From Galbibacter orientalis DSM 19592 (GTDB lineage Bacteria; Bacteroidota; Bacteroidia; Flavobacteriales; Flavobacteriaceae): a DNA stretch of 64,000 bases. The notes beneath the pieces are model-generated. The model was given only the letters and a program-made list of their open reading frames with translations. It ran no database searches and was not told where the DNA came from. Below, piece after piece: positions 34,780 to 43,558 of this stretch. Location of the stretch: NCBI RefSeq assembly GCF_000260115.1, contig NZ_JH651379.1, forward strand, positions 3,250,240 to 3,314,239. The letters run 5' to 3'. Position 1 is the stretch's first letter. Each line of letters begins with the position of its first letter. A program made the position numbers and the translations under genes.

Positions 34780-35967
34780 ATGAAAAAAATATTAGTTATC
34801 AATTCAGGAAGTTCTTCAATAAAATTTCAACTTATAAAAATGCCAGGAGAAATTGTTGTAGCTTCTGGATTAGTTGAAGCAATTGGACTTGATAATGCAG
34901 CGCTTCACTATAAATCTAAAAAGATGAATTTCTTTGAAATAATGCCTATTGAAAACCATGAAGTTGGTTTGAAAAAAGTAGCAGCATTACTTTTGGATGA
35001 AGAAAAAGGAGCTATAAAAAGTATTGAAGATATTGATGCTATTGGACATAGAGTAGTTCATGGCGGAAAAGATTTTTCGGATACTATTGTAATTGATGCT
35101 GAAGTAAAAAAGACAATAAAACGTTTGTTTTCGTTGGCGCCACTTCATAATCCACATAATTATACTGGAATTGAAGTTGCAGAAGAAGTATTTCCTGGCA
35201 CTACACAAATAGCTGCTTTTGATACAGCATTTCATCAAACTTTACCAGAAAAAGCATATCGTTATGCAATTCCTAATAAATTATTAGACGAGAATTACAT
35301 CCGTGTGTATGGTTTTCATGGAACAAGTCATAAATACGTAGCAGAGAAAGCTAAGGATTTTATCAGTAAAAAGAAATCAAAATTAATTACTGTTCACTTA
35401 GGAAATGGTTGTAGTATAACGGCTGTTAAAAATGGAAAAAGTGTAGATCACTCTATGGGATTTGCCCCTGTAAATGGACTTGTTATGGGGACTCGAAGTG
35501 GAGATATAGATCAAGCAATTATTTTTTATATGGTCAATACACTCGGGTATTCTTTAGATGAAGTTAGTGAAGTACTCCATAAGAAAAGTGGGATGTTGGG
35601 CTTAACAGGTTATAGCGATTTACGAATTATTGAAGAAAAAGCAGCAGAAGGAAATAGAGAATGCCAACTTGCTTTAGAAATGAATGCTTACCGAATTAAA
35701 AAATATATTGGGGCTTATGCAGCGGTATTAAATGGAGTAGATGCTATTGTTTTTACTGCGGGAGTAGGAGAGAATAGTAGCGTTTTAAGAAAGCTTATTT
35801 GTGATGATATGAGTTATTTAGGAATAGAACTAGAAGATTATAAAAACAATGTTCGTTCTTCTGAAAATAGAATTATTAGTAAAGAAACTTCAAAAGTATT
35901 GGTGTTGGTAATTCCAACTCAAGAGGAACTAGAAATAGCGAAAGACACCTATAGATTAATAAATTGA
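34780..35967 (+). CDS. ackA: acetate kinase
   Basis: Transfers phosphate from acetyl phosphate to ADP, giving ATP and acetate. At 395 aa it has NSGSSSIKFQLI at the N-terminus, GHRVVHGG, AFDTAFHQTLP, VHLGNGCSITAVKNGKSVDHSMG, MGTRSGDID and the C-terminal FTAGVGENS. It is complete and normal in length. It is the second gene of the pta-ackA operon; a family A repeat and a terminator follow. Confidence 0.95.
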   Translation: MKKILVINSGSSSIKFQLIKMPGEIVVASGLVEAIGLDNAALHYKSKKMNFFEIMPIENHEVGLKKVAALLLDEEKGAIKSIEDIDAIGHRVVHGGKDFSDTIVIDAEVKKTIKRLFSLAPLHNPHNYTGIEVAEEVFPGTTQIAAFDTAFHQTLPEKAYRYAIPNKLLDENYIRVYGFHGTSHKYVAEKAKDFISKKKSKLITVHLGNGCSITAVKNGKSVDHSMGFAPVNGLVMGTRSGDIDQAIIFYMVNTLGYSLDEVSEVLHKKSGMLGLTGYSDLRIIEEKAAEGNRECQLALEMNAYRIKKYIGAYAAVLNGVDAIVFTAGVGENSSVLRKLICDDMSYLGIELEDYKNNVRSSENRIISKETSKVLVLVIPTQEELEIAKDTYRLIN

Positions 35968-35973
35968 TATATA

Positions 35974-36098
35974 GAATCCTTTATTGAGGGTTTTATTCCC
36001 CAGAGTCAGTTCTGAGTATATCAAAGTGTTCTACGTCGAAATGGATTAAATTATTTTCCTTTGAACACCTCGTAGACTTGCCTCGAGGTAGTTGATTT
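35974..36098 (+). repeat. intergenic repeat family A, copy 4
   Basis: A full-length copy running from TTATTGAGGGTTTTATTCCC through CTACGTCGAAATGGATTAAA to CACCTCGTAGACTTGCCTCG and GGTAGTTGATT. It is wedged between the ackA stop codon and the shared terminator, so it is transcribed as part of the ackA 3' end. Confidence 0.7.
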
Positions 36099-36106
36099 AA
36101 CTTAGT

Positions 36107-36144
36107 AAAAAAATCCCTCGTTAAATAAATAACGAGGGATTTTT
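36107..36144. terminator. bidirectional terminator between ackA and susD
   Basis: AAAAATCCCTCGTTA and TAACGAGGGATTTTT form a perfect stem with A and T tracts on both sides, serving the convergent pta-ackA and phosphodiesterase-susCD transcripts. Confidence 0.88.
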
Positions 36145-36146
36145 AG

Positions 36147-37595
36147 TTATTTTAAAATCCACATTTCTCCATTTATAGTATCTCCATTTGGGAATTGCTT
36201 ATTAATAGCCGAATTTAAGTTCTCTCCGTTATTGGTGGCTTCATTGGCAGGATACATCCATCGTTTAGGAATGTTTCCACTGTTTAGAATTCCAGTTCCA
36301 TCGGTATTAAATTCAGGAAAGCCAGTTCTTCTTTGTTCAAAAAATGACTGCCAACCTGTATTTAAATACATAGCTATATGTTTTTGAGTTAGAATAGCTT
36401 CAATTTCATTTCCTGTGCTTAGTTCAATTTTTGGATTGTTTAGATATGCATCAGTCTCAGAAATGTTGTAGAAGTTAAGTGAGGCTTGAATACCATTTTT
36501 GTAATGCGTTACTGCGTTAGAATTTATCCAGTTTCTAACGGTAGCTTCTGCTAATATAAATTCTACTTCAGCATAACTTATTAATAAACTTGGCTCATTT
36601 TCAGGATCGTTAAAATACCTAGGGTGAACTCTAGAAGCTTCTCCATTTACAGCTTTAGAAACGTTTGTATTTAAATCTCCACTTCCATAAAGACCTCCAT
36701 AAGCATTAAAATCATCATCTGGAAGATTATTTCCATTTGGTTTTTTTTCAGCAAAAGTAAAGAGTCTCGGATCTTGAAAGTCTTGTAAACGTTCTACAAA
36801 ACTTTCCTCTAAATAATAGGCCGTTTGTAAATCATTATTATTTTGAAGAGGATATCTATTGTCTTGAATATTATAGAAATGTAGCGCCCCATTATCGTCA
36901 TTGGATTCGAATATTGGATATTTTGAAGGATTAGTAAAGACTTCATTAAATCTATTTTTAATATTCAGTTCTGCTACATTTTCTTTTTTAGATAAATTCA
37001 TCAAGATCCTTAAATAATAAGAATTGATAAGTTTTCTCCATTTTAATTTATCTCCATCATAAATAACATCTCCTAAAATAGTTTCATCATTTGCTATTAA
37101 TTGGTCTGATGCGCTTTTAAGGTCGTTTAAGACTTTTATGTAGATAGATTTTTGTGTGTCATAAGCAGGGGTGTAATTTCCTTCAGAAGCATTAATTGCT
37201 TCCAAATAAGGAATATCTCCAAATGTTTCAGTGAGTGAAACAATAAAGTAAGAATTAAAGAATTTAGCTAAAATTTGATAGACTTCTATCTCCGTTCTTT
37301 TAGCTTCTTCAATCATTTTACTCACTTGCTTTAAATCGTCATAAGTGCTATAATCAGATCTTTGCCAATTATAATATTGATTAGAATTAACCCCATTAGT
37401 ATTAGTAAGATAACGAGATGCGAGACCAGCGCTTAGACTGATATTATTAAAAGCCGAAACCTCTACATTGGTTAGTATTAATTCCGGACTAACCGCTGTT
37501 GCTCTGTTTTCATCATCTTGTAAATCTTCAGTTTTACTACAACTTAACACTAGAAAAGCTAGTAGGATGTATAGACTATGTTTAATATTTTTCAT
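36147..37595 (-). CDS. SusD/RagB-family outer membrane lipoprotein
   Basis: The surface substrate-binding lid of a SusCD transporter, 482 aa. The Met beginning MKNIKHSLYILL is chosen because it gives a proper lipoprotein signal with lipobox LVLSC; eleven upstream codons are left out. TPR-like helices follow (YQILAKFFNSYFIVSLTETFGDIPYLEAI), then DKLKWRKLINSYYLRILMNLS and YAEVEFILAEATVRNWINSNA, which is typical of the SusD-like_2 subfamily. It pairs with the SusC gene 83 bp upstream. The ligand is unknown. Confidence 0.9.
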   Translation of the reverse strand: MKNIKHSLYILLAFLVLSCSKTEDLQDDENRATAVSPELILTNVEVSAFNNISLSAGLASRYLTNTNGVNSNQYYNWQRSDYSTYDDLKQVSKMIEEAKRTEIEVYQILAKFFNSYFIVSLTETFGDIPYLEAINASEGNYTPAYDTQKSIYIKVLNDLKSASDQLIANDETILGDVIYDGDKLKWRKLINSYYLRILMNLSKKENVAELNIKNRFNEVFTNPSKYPIFESNDDNGALHFYNIQDNRYPLQNNNDLQTAYYLEESFVERLQDFQDPRLFTFAEKKPNGNNLPDDDFNAYGGLYGSGDLNTNVSKAVNGEASRVHPRYFNDPENEPSLLISYAEVEFILAEATVRNWINSNAVTHYKNGIQASLNFYNISETDAYLNNPKIELSTGNEIEAILTQKHIAMYLNTGWQSFFEQRRTGFPEFNTDGTGILNSGNIPKRWMYPANEATNNGENLNSAINKQFPNGDTINGEMWILK

Positions 37596-37678
37596 GTGTT
37601 TATTTTTTTTGTCATATGGAACATCCAAATAATTACTCCACTGTGTGTTTATAATTAAATTTGGATGTATCCTCTTAT

Positions 37679-40600
37679 TTAAAATTTTGCATTGATGTTA
37701 AATCCGATATTTCTTGTAGAGGGAGCCTGTAAATTGTCAGTTCCAGAATCTGGATCTACATTTGGAATATCGGAAGAGAGCCATAAGTTTCTTCCTACAA
37801 GCGAAAGACTTAAATCGGTAAATGGAGATTTATCCAATATGGTTTTTCCAAAATTATAGGTTAATGTAACCTCTCTTAGTTTTATAAAGGTTTCCTTATA
37901 ATAATGGTAGTTTTTATTTTGCCCATTACTGGTTGTTTGCATAAAATTTATATAGTTAACAGGAACATCATTTGGAGCATAAGTACGGGTATCGTTAATA
38001 ATATTACCGTTTACATCATAGGTAGCTTCTCCACTTACCACTTTAACGCCAGTACCTATGTAAGTGCTTTCTCCATTATTAGCAGCATCTCGAAATTGAT
38101 TAACGGTCCCTGGAGACGTACCTCCCCACCACATTTTTTGATTGGTTGTAGAATACATTAAGCCACCAATACGCCCATCAAATAAAAATGAAAGATTGAA
38201 GTTTTTATAACGTAAGTTGTTAGAGATACCATACGTCCAATCTGGTTCGTCATACCCAATATAGCGATTGTAAGGATCTGCAACTGGGTATCCATTTTCA
38301 AAAATAACTTCTCCGTTTTCATTAGTTTGATAAACAGAAGCGTAAATTTCATCGGTACGATCTCCTACATTAATAAAATTCTCTGTTTGCTCTTTTCCAC
38401 CATATATTTCTTCTTGGTATCTTCTATACTGACTCAAATTGATTTGTGTGTCCCATTTAAAATTATCGTTTCTAACAGGTGCAAAATCTAATGTAAATTC
38501 AACTCCTTTTCTTTTGTATACATCGCCATTTAATAATAAACTGTTGTATCCTGAAGTTTCAGAAATAGGACTGTAAATTAAGTTGTTGTAATCTCTAGAT
38601 TGATAGTATGCAAAATCAAAACCAATACGGTTGTTAAAAAATCGTAAGTAAGTTCCAATTTCCCAAGCATCGGAAGTTTCAGGTTTTAAATTCTGATCTA
38701 AAAGAGAACTTCCAAAATAAGTAGAAGGAGTTCCGTTCCAACTTGTTCCTTTTTCATAAGCTTGAATATGACTATATGGGTTATTCTCGTCAATTTTTCC
38801 TTCAGAAACTCTTGACCAAGATCCTCTTAGTTTAGCAAATGATGTCCATGTTGGTAAGTCAAATAAACTAGATAATACTACAGAACCTGAAATTGAAGGA
38901 TAAAAGAAAGAATTGTTGTTTTCTGGTAAGGTGGAAACTTTATCATTTCTTCCGGTAAAGGTTAAGTAAAAGGCATTATAAAATTCAACATCTACAAAAC
39001 CGTAAAAACTATGAATTGTTTCTTTCTCTACTATATTTTCTCCAAATAGGGTAGAACCAGAATTATTATCTAAATTATAAAATCCAGGGAAGTTTAATCC
39101 ATCGGTAGCAGATTGATGAAAAGAGTAGTTTCTATAATAATTAGAATATGCTACTTCCGCATTAATAGAAATATCTTCTGTAAGATCATTAGTGTATTTA
39201 AACCCTAAATCGCTTGTTATGTCAAAATAATTGGTGTCTTGTAAAGAAAAATTCCCTCTCGACTTGTCTCCATAACCAATATAACTTTTAGGCTCTTTAT
39301 AAGTTCTGTACAAGCTATAAACATTTACTCCACTTCTCCCTTTAAAACTTAAATTTGAAGTGATTTTATATTCAAAATTTGCATTTCCAAAGATGTTATC
39401 TTTATTATAACCTCTTAAATATTCGTAAGCTTGAAAATAAGGGTTGTTGTAATAAGAAACATTAAAGTGTCTTTGTTGGTAACCTTCTTCACCTTCTCTC
39501 CAGTAGTTTCTTAAGTTGTTTACATCTACATCAGTTCCAGTCCATAAGATGAGGTTGTATAAATAATTTGTAGGACCGTAACCAACTTCTGGAAAGTTGT
39601 TTGTGTATTGTTTATTGTATGTTAGCGAAGAGTTAATGCTGAACTTTTCTGAAGGATTTAAAGAACCGCCTACTGTAAAAGATGTGTTTTTTAGGTCGGT
39701 ATTTGGTACAATTCCTTTTTGATATACATTAGCAATAGACATTCTGTAGCTAGCTTTATCGCTTCCCCAATCTACGCTTATATTATTTGACTGAATCAAT
39801 CCTGTTCTAAAGAAGTTTTCAATATTATCTTTACCTCTAGAGATAAAAGGTAAGGGAACAAGTTCTCCAGTTTCTGGATTTACTGGACTATTATACTGAG
39901 GGGTTTCAAAGTACCCACTAGGAGTTGTTGGGTCTAGTTGATCTAATTTTGGACCCCAAATCCAACCGCCACCTTCTGTTCCAGAACCACTCCCGTTTAC
40001 ATAGGCATAACTTCCTTGGTTTCCGTTTCCGTATGTAGTTTGCACTTCTGGAACTTTAATAAACGAAGGCTGAAACATGGTTGAGTTATTTGCGGTAACA
40101 GTAAATCTTCCTTTTTTGCCTTTTTTTGTGGTAATCATTATAGCTCCATTTCTACCAACAGACCCATATAATGCAGAAGCTGTAGCCCCTTTTAAAACAC
40201 TAATATTTTCAATATCGTCTGCGTTTACCTTCCATATATCTGTAGTTCTATCTGGAATTCCATCAATAACTAATAACGGACTAGCGCCTCTCAAGTTTAT
40301 TTCTGGATTTTGAAATAAATCGGTTGAATTTTTAACTGTTAAACCAGCTACTTTTCCAGAAAGCGAATTAACAAAGTTAGGTTCTTTAGCTTTTTCTAAG
40401 CTTTCGCCATCCACCTCTTGAACAGCATATCCTAAGGCTTTCTTTTCCTTTTTAATCCCTAAAGCTGTAACAACTACTTCGCTTAATTGTTCTGTGTTTT
40501 CTTGTAGAACTATATTTATGGTTGTTTGATTTTCTACAGGGACATTTTGAACTATAAACCCGATATAAGAAAATACTAGGATATCTGTACTATTGGCTTC

Positions 40601-40777
40601 AATTTCATAATTTCCATCAAAGTCTGTAACAGTTCCTTTTGGAGTGTCTAGAATACTAACACTTACCCCTCCTAAAGGAACATTGTTAGTATCTGTAATG
40701 GTTCCGCTAATTATTTCTTGAGAAAACCCAAGGGTGGTTAGTAAACCAAAAATTAATAAAGTAATTGTTTTTTTCAT
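37679..40777 (-). CDS. SusC/RagA-family TonB-dependent transporter
   Basis: A TonB-dependent outer membrane importer of 1032 aa. After the signal peptide (ending LGFSQE) comes a carboxypeptidase-D-like domain (ISGTITDTNNVPLGGVSVSI...FDGNYEIEA), then the linker VVVTALGIKKEKKALGYAVQEV, a plug with LLVIDGIPDRTTDIWKVNADDIENISVLKGATASALYG and a large barrel ending GFNINAKF with a terminal aromatic. It starts 4 nt after the phosphodiesterase stop, so the two are translationally close. The substrate is unknown but the gene context suggests a phosphorylated organic compound. Confidence 0.93.
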   Translation of the reverse strand: MKKTITLLIFGLLTTLGFSQEIISGTITDTNNVPLGGVSVSILDTPKGTVTDFDGNYEIEANSTDILVFSYIGFIVQNVPVENQTTINIVLQENTEQLSEVVVTALGIKKEKKALGYAVQEVDGESLEKAKEPNFVNSLSGKVAGLTVKNSTDLFQNPEINLRGASPLLVIDGIPDRTTDIWKVNADDIENISVLKGATASALYGSVGRNGAIMITTKKGKKGRFTVTANNSTMFQPSFIKVPEVQTTYGNGNQGSYAYVNGSGSGTEGGGWIWGPKLDQLDPTTPSGYFETPQYNSPVNPETGELVPLPFISRGKDNIENFFRTGLIQSNNISVDWGSDKASYRMSIANVYQKGIVPNTDLKNTSFTVGGSLNPSEKFSINSSLTYNKQYTNNFPEVGYGPTNYLYNLILWTGTDVDVNNLRNYWREGEEGYQQRHFNVSYYNNPYFQAYEYLRGYNKDNIFGNANFEYKITSNLSFKGRSGVNVYSLYRTYKEPKSYIGYGDKSRGNFSLQDTNYFDITSDLGFKYTNDLTEDISINAEVAYSNYYRNYSFHQSATDGLNFPGFYNLDNNSGSTLFGENIVEKETIHSFYGFVDVEFYNAFYLTFTGRNDKVSTLPENNNSFFYPSISGSVVLSSLFDLPTWTSFAKLRGSWSRVSEGKIDENNPYSHIQAYEKGTSWNGTPSTYFGSSLLDQNLKPETSDAWEIGTYLRFFNNRIGFDFAYYQSRDYNNLIYSPISETSGYNSLLLNGDVYKRKGVEFTLDFAPVRNDNFKWDTQINLSQYRRYQEEIYGGKEQTENFINVGDRTDEIYASVYQTNENGEVIFENGYPVADPYNRYIGYDEPDWTYGISNNLRYKNFNLSFLFDGRIGGLMYSTTNQKMWWGGTSPGTVNQFRDAANNGESTYIGTGVKVVSGEATYDVNGNIINDTRTYAPNDVPVNYINFMQTTSNGQNKNYHYYKETFIKLREVTLTYNFGKTILDKSPFTDLSLSLVGRNLWLSSDIPNVDPDSGTDNLQAPSTRNIGFNINAKF

Positions 40778-40781
40778 TTTT

Positions 40782-42023
40782 TTAGTTGTTTGTTATCCAG
40801 GTATTAAGGGTGTTATTTTTAGTTTTTAAAATCACTTTATAGAAATCATTAATAGGGGCTTTTAGCGTTGTAGTAAACTTCTCTTCGGATAGATTTGCAG
40901 TTCCTAAAGAAGTATAATTATCGGTGCCACCAGTTTTAAAATTATTGGTAGTACTTATTAAGATTTCAACTTGAGTATTGTTATTAGAAATGTCTTTCCA
41001 GTTTACTGTTAGAGCATCATTTTTAATAGTAGCATTGAGATTTATTGCATCTACAGAATCTATAAGAGAAACACCATCCCATTCAGACTTAATATCGCTA
41101 GGAACTTCAACTGTTAAGAAACTAGTTAGGGTTGGTAAAATATCTACTATCCCTGGAGTCTGATTTTTAAAATAATCGTTGGTGTTTTTATAGTTTGTAG
41201 CAATCCAAGTACTACGTTCTCTGTCAGATTGCCCTCCATGATGCTTACCATCTTTAGCAGTTCTCCCATGGTCTGTAGTTATAATAAGAAGCCATTCCTC
41301 ATTATTATTAGCTTCTCTATAAGCTACCGCATCCATAATTTTACCAATTAACTCATCTTCAAAAGTAATGGCATCATAGAGTTGTTTGCTATCTCCAAAA
41401 CCATGACCCATATCATCAGAAAACTCCAAATAAACCCATGATAAGTCTGGGGCATTTTCTTTTATGTAAGCTGCTGCCTTTGTAGCAACCTTTGTATCTA
41501 TGTTTTTTATGAACTGGCGTTCTTTATCATGTGGGAAATTTATAGTGTCCAACTCAAAACCATCAAAAGCATAATCAACCTTAATATGTTGAGTTTCTTC
41601 TAAATCCTCCCCAATTAATTTTGTTCTATTATCTAACCAAGTAGAAAAGATGGCAGTTTTTTTGTTTGGATATCGGTTATCAAAAAGCCTATAAATAGTA
41701 GGGTAGTGGTAATTTGGTTTTTTAATACTATTTCCAAAAACATTGTGTTTGTTTACCCATGTACCAGTTAATAAACTATTGTAACCTACAGCAGAAATAG
41801 TTGGTGTTTCACTATGAGTTCCTTTTTTTCCACCAACATATGCTTCTGTAAAACTTCCTTTTTCTTTTAATTTATCGATGTTAGGAGTGGACGTTTTTTC
41901 TAGCATATCAGGTGCTATTCCATCTACAATGATAAAAACTGCTTTTTTGCTTTGTGCAGTTGTTAAATTTAGTATTGCAAAACACGCTATAAATGTGGTT
42001 GCAATTTTGTGTTTAATTTTCAT
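40782..42023 (-). CDS. secreted alkaline-phosphatase-superfamily phosphodiesterase
   Basis: A 413-residue exported enzyme of the nucleotide pyrophosphatase/alkaline phosphatase superfamily. The signal peptide ends LTTAQ. Metal ligands are D34 (IIVDGIAPDM), SDDMGHGFGD, TTDHGRTAKDGKHHGG, and the nucleophile position is Ser77 in TISAVGYNSLLTG, where many relatives have Thr. The last 90 residues look like a fibronectin III-type domain. It is the first gene of an operon with susC and susD, so it probably cleaves a phosphoester at the surface or in the periplasm to feed the transporter. Confidence 0.82.
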   Translation of the reverse strand: MKIKHKIATTFIACFAILNLTTAQSKKAVFIIVDGIAPDMLEKTSTPNIDKLKEKGSFTEAYVGGKKGTHSETPTISAVGYNSLLTGTWVNKHNVFGNSIKKPNYHYPTIYRLFDNRYPNKKTAIFSTWLDNRTKLIGEDLEETQHIKVDYAFDGFELDTINFPHDKERQFIKNIDTKVATKAAAYIKENAPDLSWVYLEFSDDMGHGFGDSKQLYDAITFEDELIGKIMDAVAYREANNNEEWLLIITTDHGRTAKDGKHHGGQSDRERSTWIATNYKNTNDYFKNQTPGIVDILPTLTSFLTVEVPSDIKSEWDGVSLIDSVDAINLNATIKNDALTVNWKDISNNNTQVEILISTTNNFKTGGTDNYTSLGTANLSEEKFTTTLKAPINDFYKVILKTKNNTLNTWITNN

Positions 42024-42073
42024 TACCGATTAAGTTTTTTAGTTGGGATAAATTTATTTTATTGAATTATAAA

Positions 42074-42094
42074 TTGAATGAACGTTCAATTAAT
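42074..42094. promoter_or_regulatory. palindromic operator, likely TetR-binding
   Basis: TTGAATGAACGTTCAATTAA has the perfect core TGAACGTTCA (42079-42088), a half-site type often bound by TetR/AcrR proteins. It lies midway in the divergent region between the phosphodiesterase operon and the tetR gene, so one repressor dimer pair could control both. Confidence 0.6.
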
Positions 42095-42162
42095 AAAACT
42101 TTATTTTAATGTATATTTAGTGTTATTGAATTTTTGAGGAAATTTTTGCATTTTGTAAGTAT

Positions 42163-42170
42163 TATATTTG
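42163..42170 (+). promoter_or_regulatory. -7 promoter box of the tetR gene
   Basis: TATATTTG matches the phylum consensus, 31 nt before the ATG of the regulator. TTTG elements upstream are at 14 and 26 nt, outside the best spacing. Confidence 0.45.
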
Positions 42171-42200
42171 TTGAAAATTAACTTTGTGGGAAGAAAAAAT

Positions 42201-42791
42201 ATGAGCGATCAACGTAGAAAAGAAATCATAAAATCTTTTTATAGCGTTGCAAAGAAAATAGGATTAGAAAATGCATCTATAGCCAAAGTAGGAGATGAAA
42301 TGGGAATTAGTAACGGACTCATAATGCATTATTTTAAAACAAAAGATGATTTATTAATTGGCTTGAATGAATATATTTTGGAACGTCATTTAAATATGGT
42401 TAGCTCCAAAGAAAGTGGCGTAATAAATTCAAAAGAAGAGTTGCATAATTTTATAACAACCTTGTTTTCAAGGAAATGGAATCGTTATTTTGATGATGGC
42501 GTATTTTATAGCTGTTATGCCTTAGTTTATAGAAAGCCAGCATTTAATGCTAGTTTTAAGCGTTATTTAGAACTTCTTCATGAAGTTTTAAAAGATAAAT
42601 TAATTGAGGCTCATACTAATGGAGTGATAAAAAATAATAATATTGATGAGGTTACAGAAGTAATATTTGCTTTGATTGATGGTGGATATTACTACTTAGG
42701 ATTGTTTAATGAGAGTGAAGAGGCCTATAAAAAACAAGTTGATATTTATGTTTCTTACGCTGTAAATTTATTAGACTTTAATCCATCATAG
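42201..42791 (+). CDS. TetR/AcrR-family transcriptional regulator
   Basis: A 196-residue repressor with an N-terminal helix-turn-helix (RRKEIIKSFYSVAKKIGLENASIAKVGDEMGISNGLIMHYFKTKDDLL) resembling BetI-type regulators. An all-helical ligand domain follows. The ATG at 42201 (MSDQRRKEI) is chosen over an upstream TTG that lies at the promoter box. It is divergent from the phosphodiesterase-SusCD operon and shares with it the TGAACGTTCA operator, so that operon is the expected target, together with tetR itself. The ligand is unknown. Confidence 0.88.
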   Translation: MSDQRRKEIIKSFYSVAKKIGLENASIAKVGDEMGISNGLIMHYFKTKDDLLIGLNEYILERHLNMVSSKESGVINSKEELHNFITTLFSRKWNRYFDDGVFYSCYALVYRKPAFNASFKRYLELLHEVLKDKLIEAHTNGVIKNNNIDEVTEVIFALIDGGYYYLGLFNESEEAYKKQVDIYVSYAVNLLDFNPS

Positions 42792-42797
42792 AGGAGC

Positions 42798-42903
42798 TAA
42801 TTCTCCAGAGCTTGTGCCGAGTTTACCGAAGGACTCTGCGTCGAAATGAATTAAATTTGTCTCCTTTGAATACCTTGTGAGCTTGCCCTAAGGTAGTTGA
42901 TTC
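42798..42903 (+). repeat. intergenic repeat family A, copy 5
   Basis: A slightly diverged copy: TTCTCCAGAGCTTGTGCCG, GGACTCTGCGTCGAAATGAA, then ACCTTGTGAGCTTGCCCTAA and GGTAGTTGATT. It fills the space between the tetR stop and the convergent small membrane protein gene. Confidence 0.68.
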
Positions 42904-42905
42904 CG

Positions 42906-43139
42906 TCATTGTAAGATTTTTATCAGTGCGTAAATTCCTATTAATCCCCAGATAAAATTCACAGCCACATTTGGGTAATCAGATAAATAATAGCCATTTA
43001 TAACCAAGCATACAGCCCCTAGAATGTTAAGAAAATGATAAGTTTTATTTTCTGCTGAAAGCTTTTTAATGCTTAAAAGGAAATAGGCAATAACAAATAA
43101 AAATGCTCCAATCCAACCAATAATATTATGAAACTCCAT
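42906..43139 (-). CDS. CBU_0592-family small membrane protein
   Basis: A 77-residue protein with three membrane helices, GWIGAFLFVIAYFLLSI, YHFLNILGAVCLVINGYYLS and AVNFIWGLIGIYALIKIL, with the GAxCLVING motif typical of the CBU_0592 family. No function is known. It begins directly at the end of a decayed DCC-family gene, so it was probably once the second gene of a DCC operon and is now separated from the intact DCC copy by the fucose locus. Confidence 0.75.
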   Translation of the reverse strand: MEFHNIIGWIGAFLFVIAYFLLSIKKLSAENKTYHFLNILGAVCLVINGYYLSDYPNVAVNFIWGLIGIYALIKILQ

Positions 43140-43142
43140 TTA

Positions 43143-43330
43143 ATAAATAGTTAGATTCTTTAATAAACTTTCCTTTTTGTTCAGGCTTATAGCGCTGGTA
43201 TTCATCCTATTTTTAGAGTCATTTGTAACGGTTTTCAGTAATAAAACTATCAATGCAGTCTCTAATCTTTTCTGGTAAAATCTCTTTAAACAACTTTTTA
43301 AGTTTTTGTAAAGCTTATTAATTTTTTTAA
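43143..43330 (-). pseudogene. decayed 3' end of a DCC-family thiol-disulfide oxidoreductase gene
   Basis: Reading the minus strand gives LFKEILPEKIRDCIDSFI, then TENRYK, three stop codons, and DEYQRYKPEQKGKFI. This matches in register the C-terminal 45 residues of the intact protein at 54319-54735 (AFNYILPENIRDSIYNFI, KNRYK, PEQRRKFIE). Both are on the minus strand. Only the 3' part remains; the 5' catalytic CxxC part is missing. No gap is needed in the alignment, so the stops arose by point mutation. Confidence 0.8.
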
Positions 43331-43558
43331 ATATTATGTTGTTATGCTGTCTGTAATTCATCAGAAATTATCAAAAATTATATGCAAAGATATCAAATAG
43401 ATCAAGCAACAAGCTAACTTAGTAAATAGTTATGTATTCCTTAAGTTGGGGATGTTATATTATTATTGTTTATGGATAAATTTGAGGATATTAAAAGTCG
43501 AAATGGGATAGATTAGAAATATTTGTACATTGTATATTTTAATATAGGATTGCATTTT

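Noticed and set aside
43140-43361. A 73-codon minus-strand reading frame
   Set aside because: It overlaps the DCC relic in another frame; the relic alignment to the intact DCC protein explains the sequence, and the predicted peptide has no family features.
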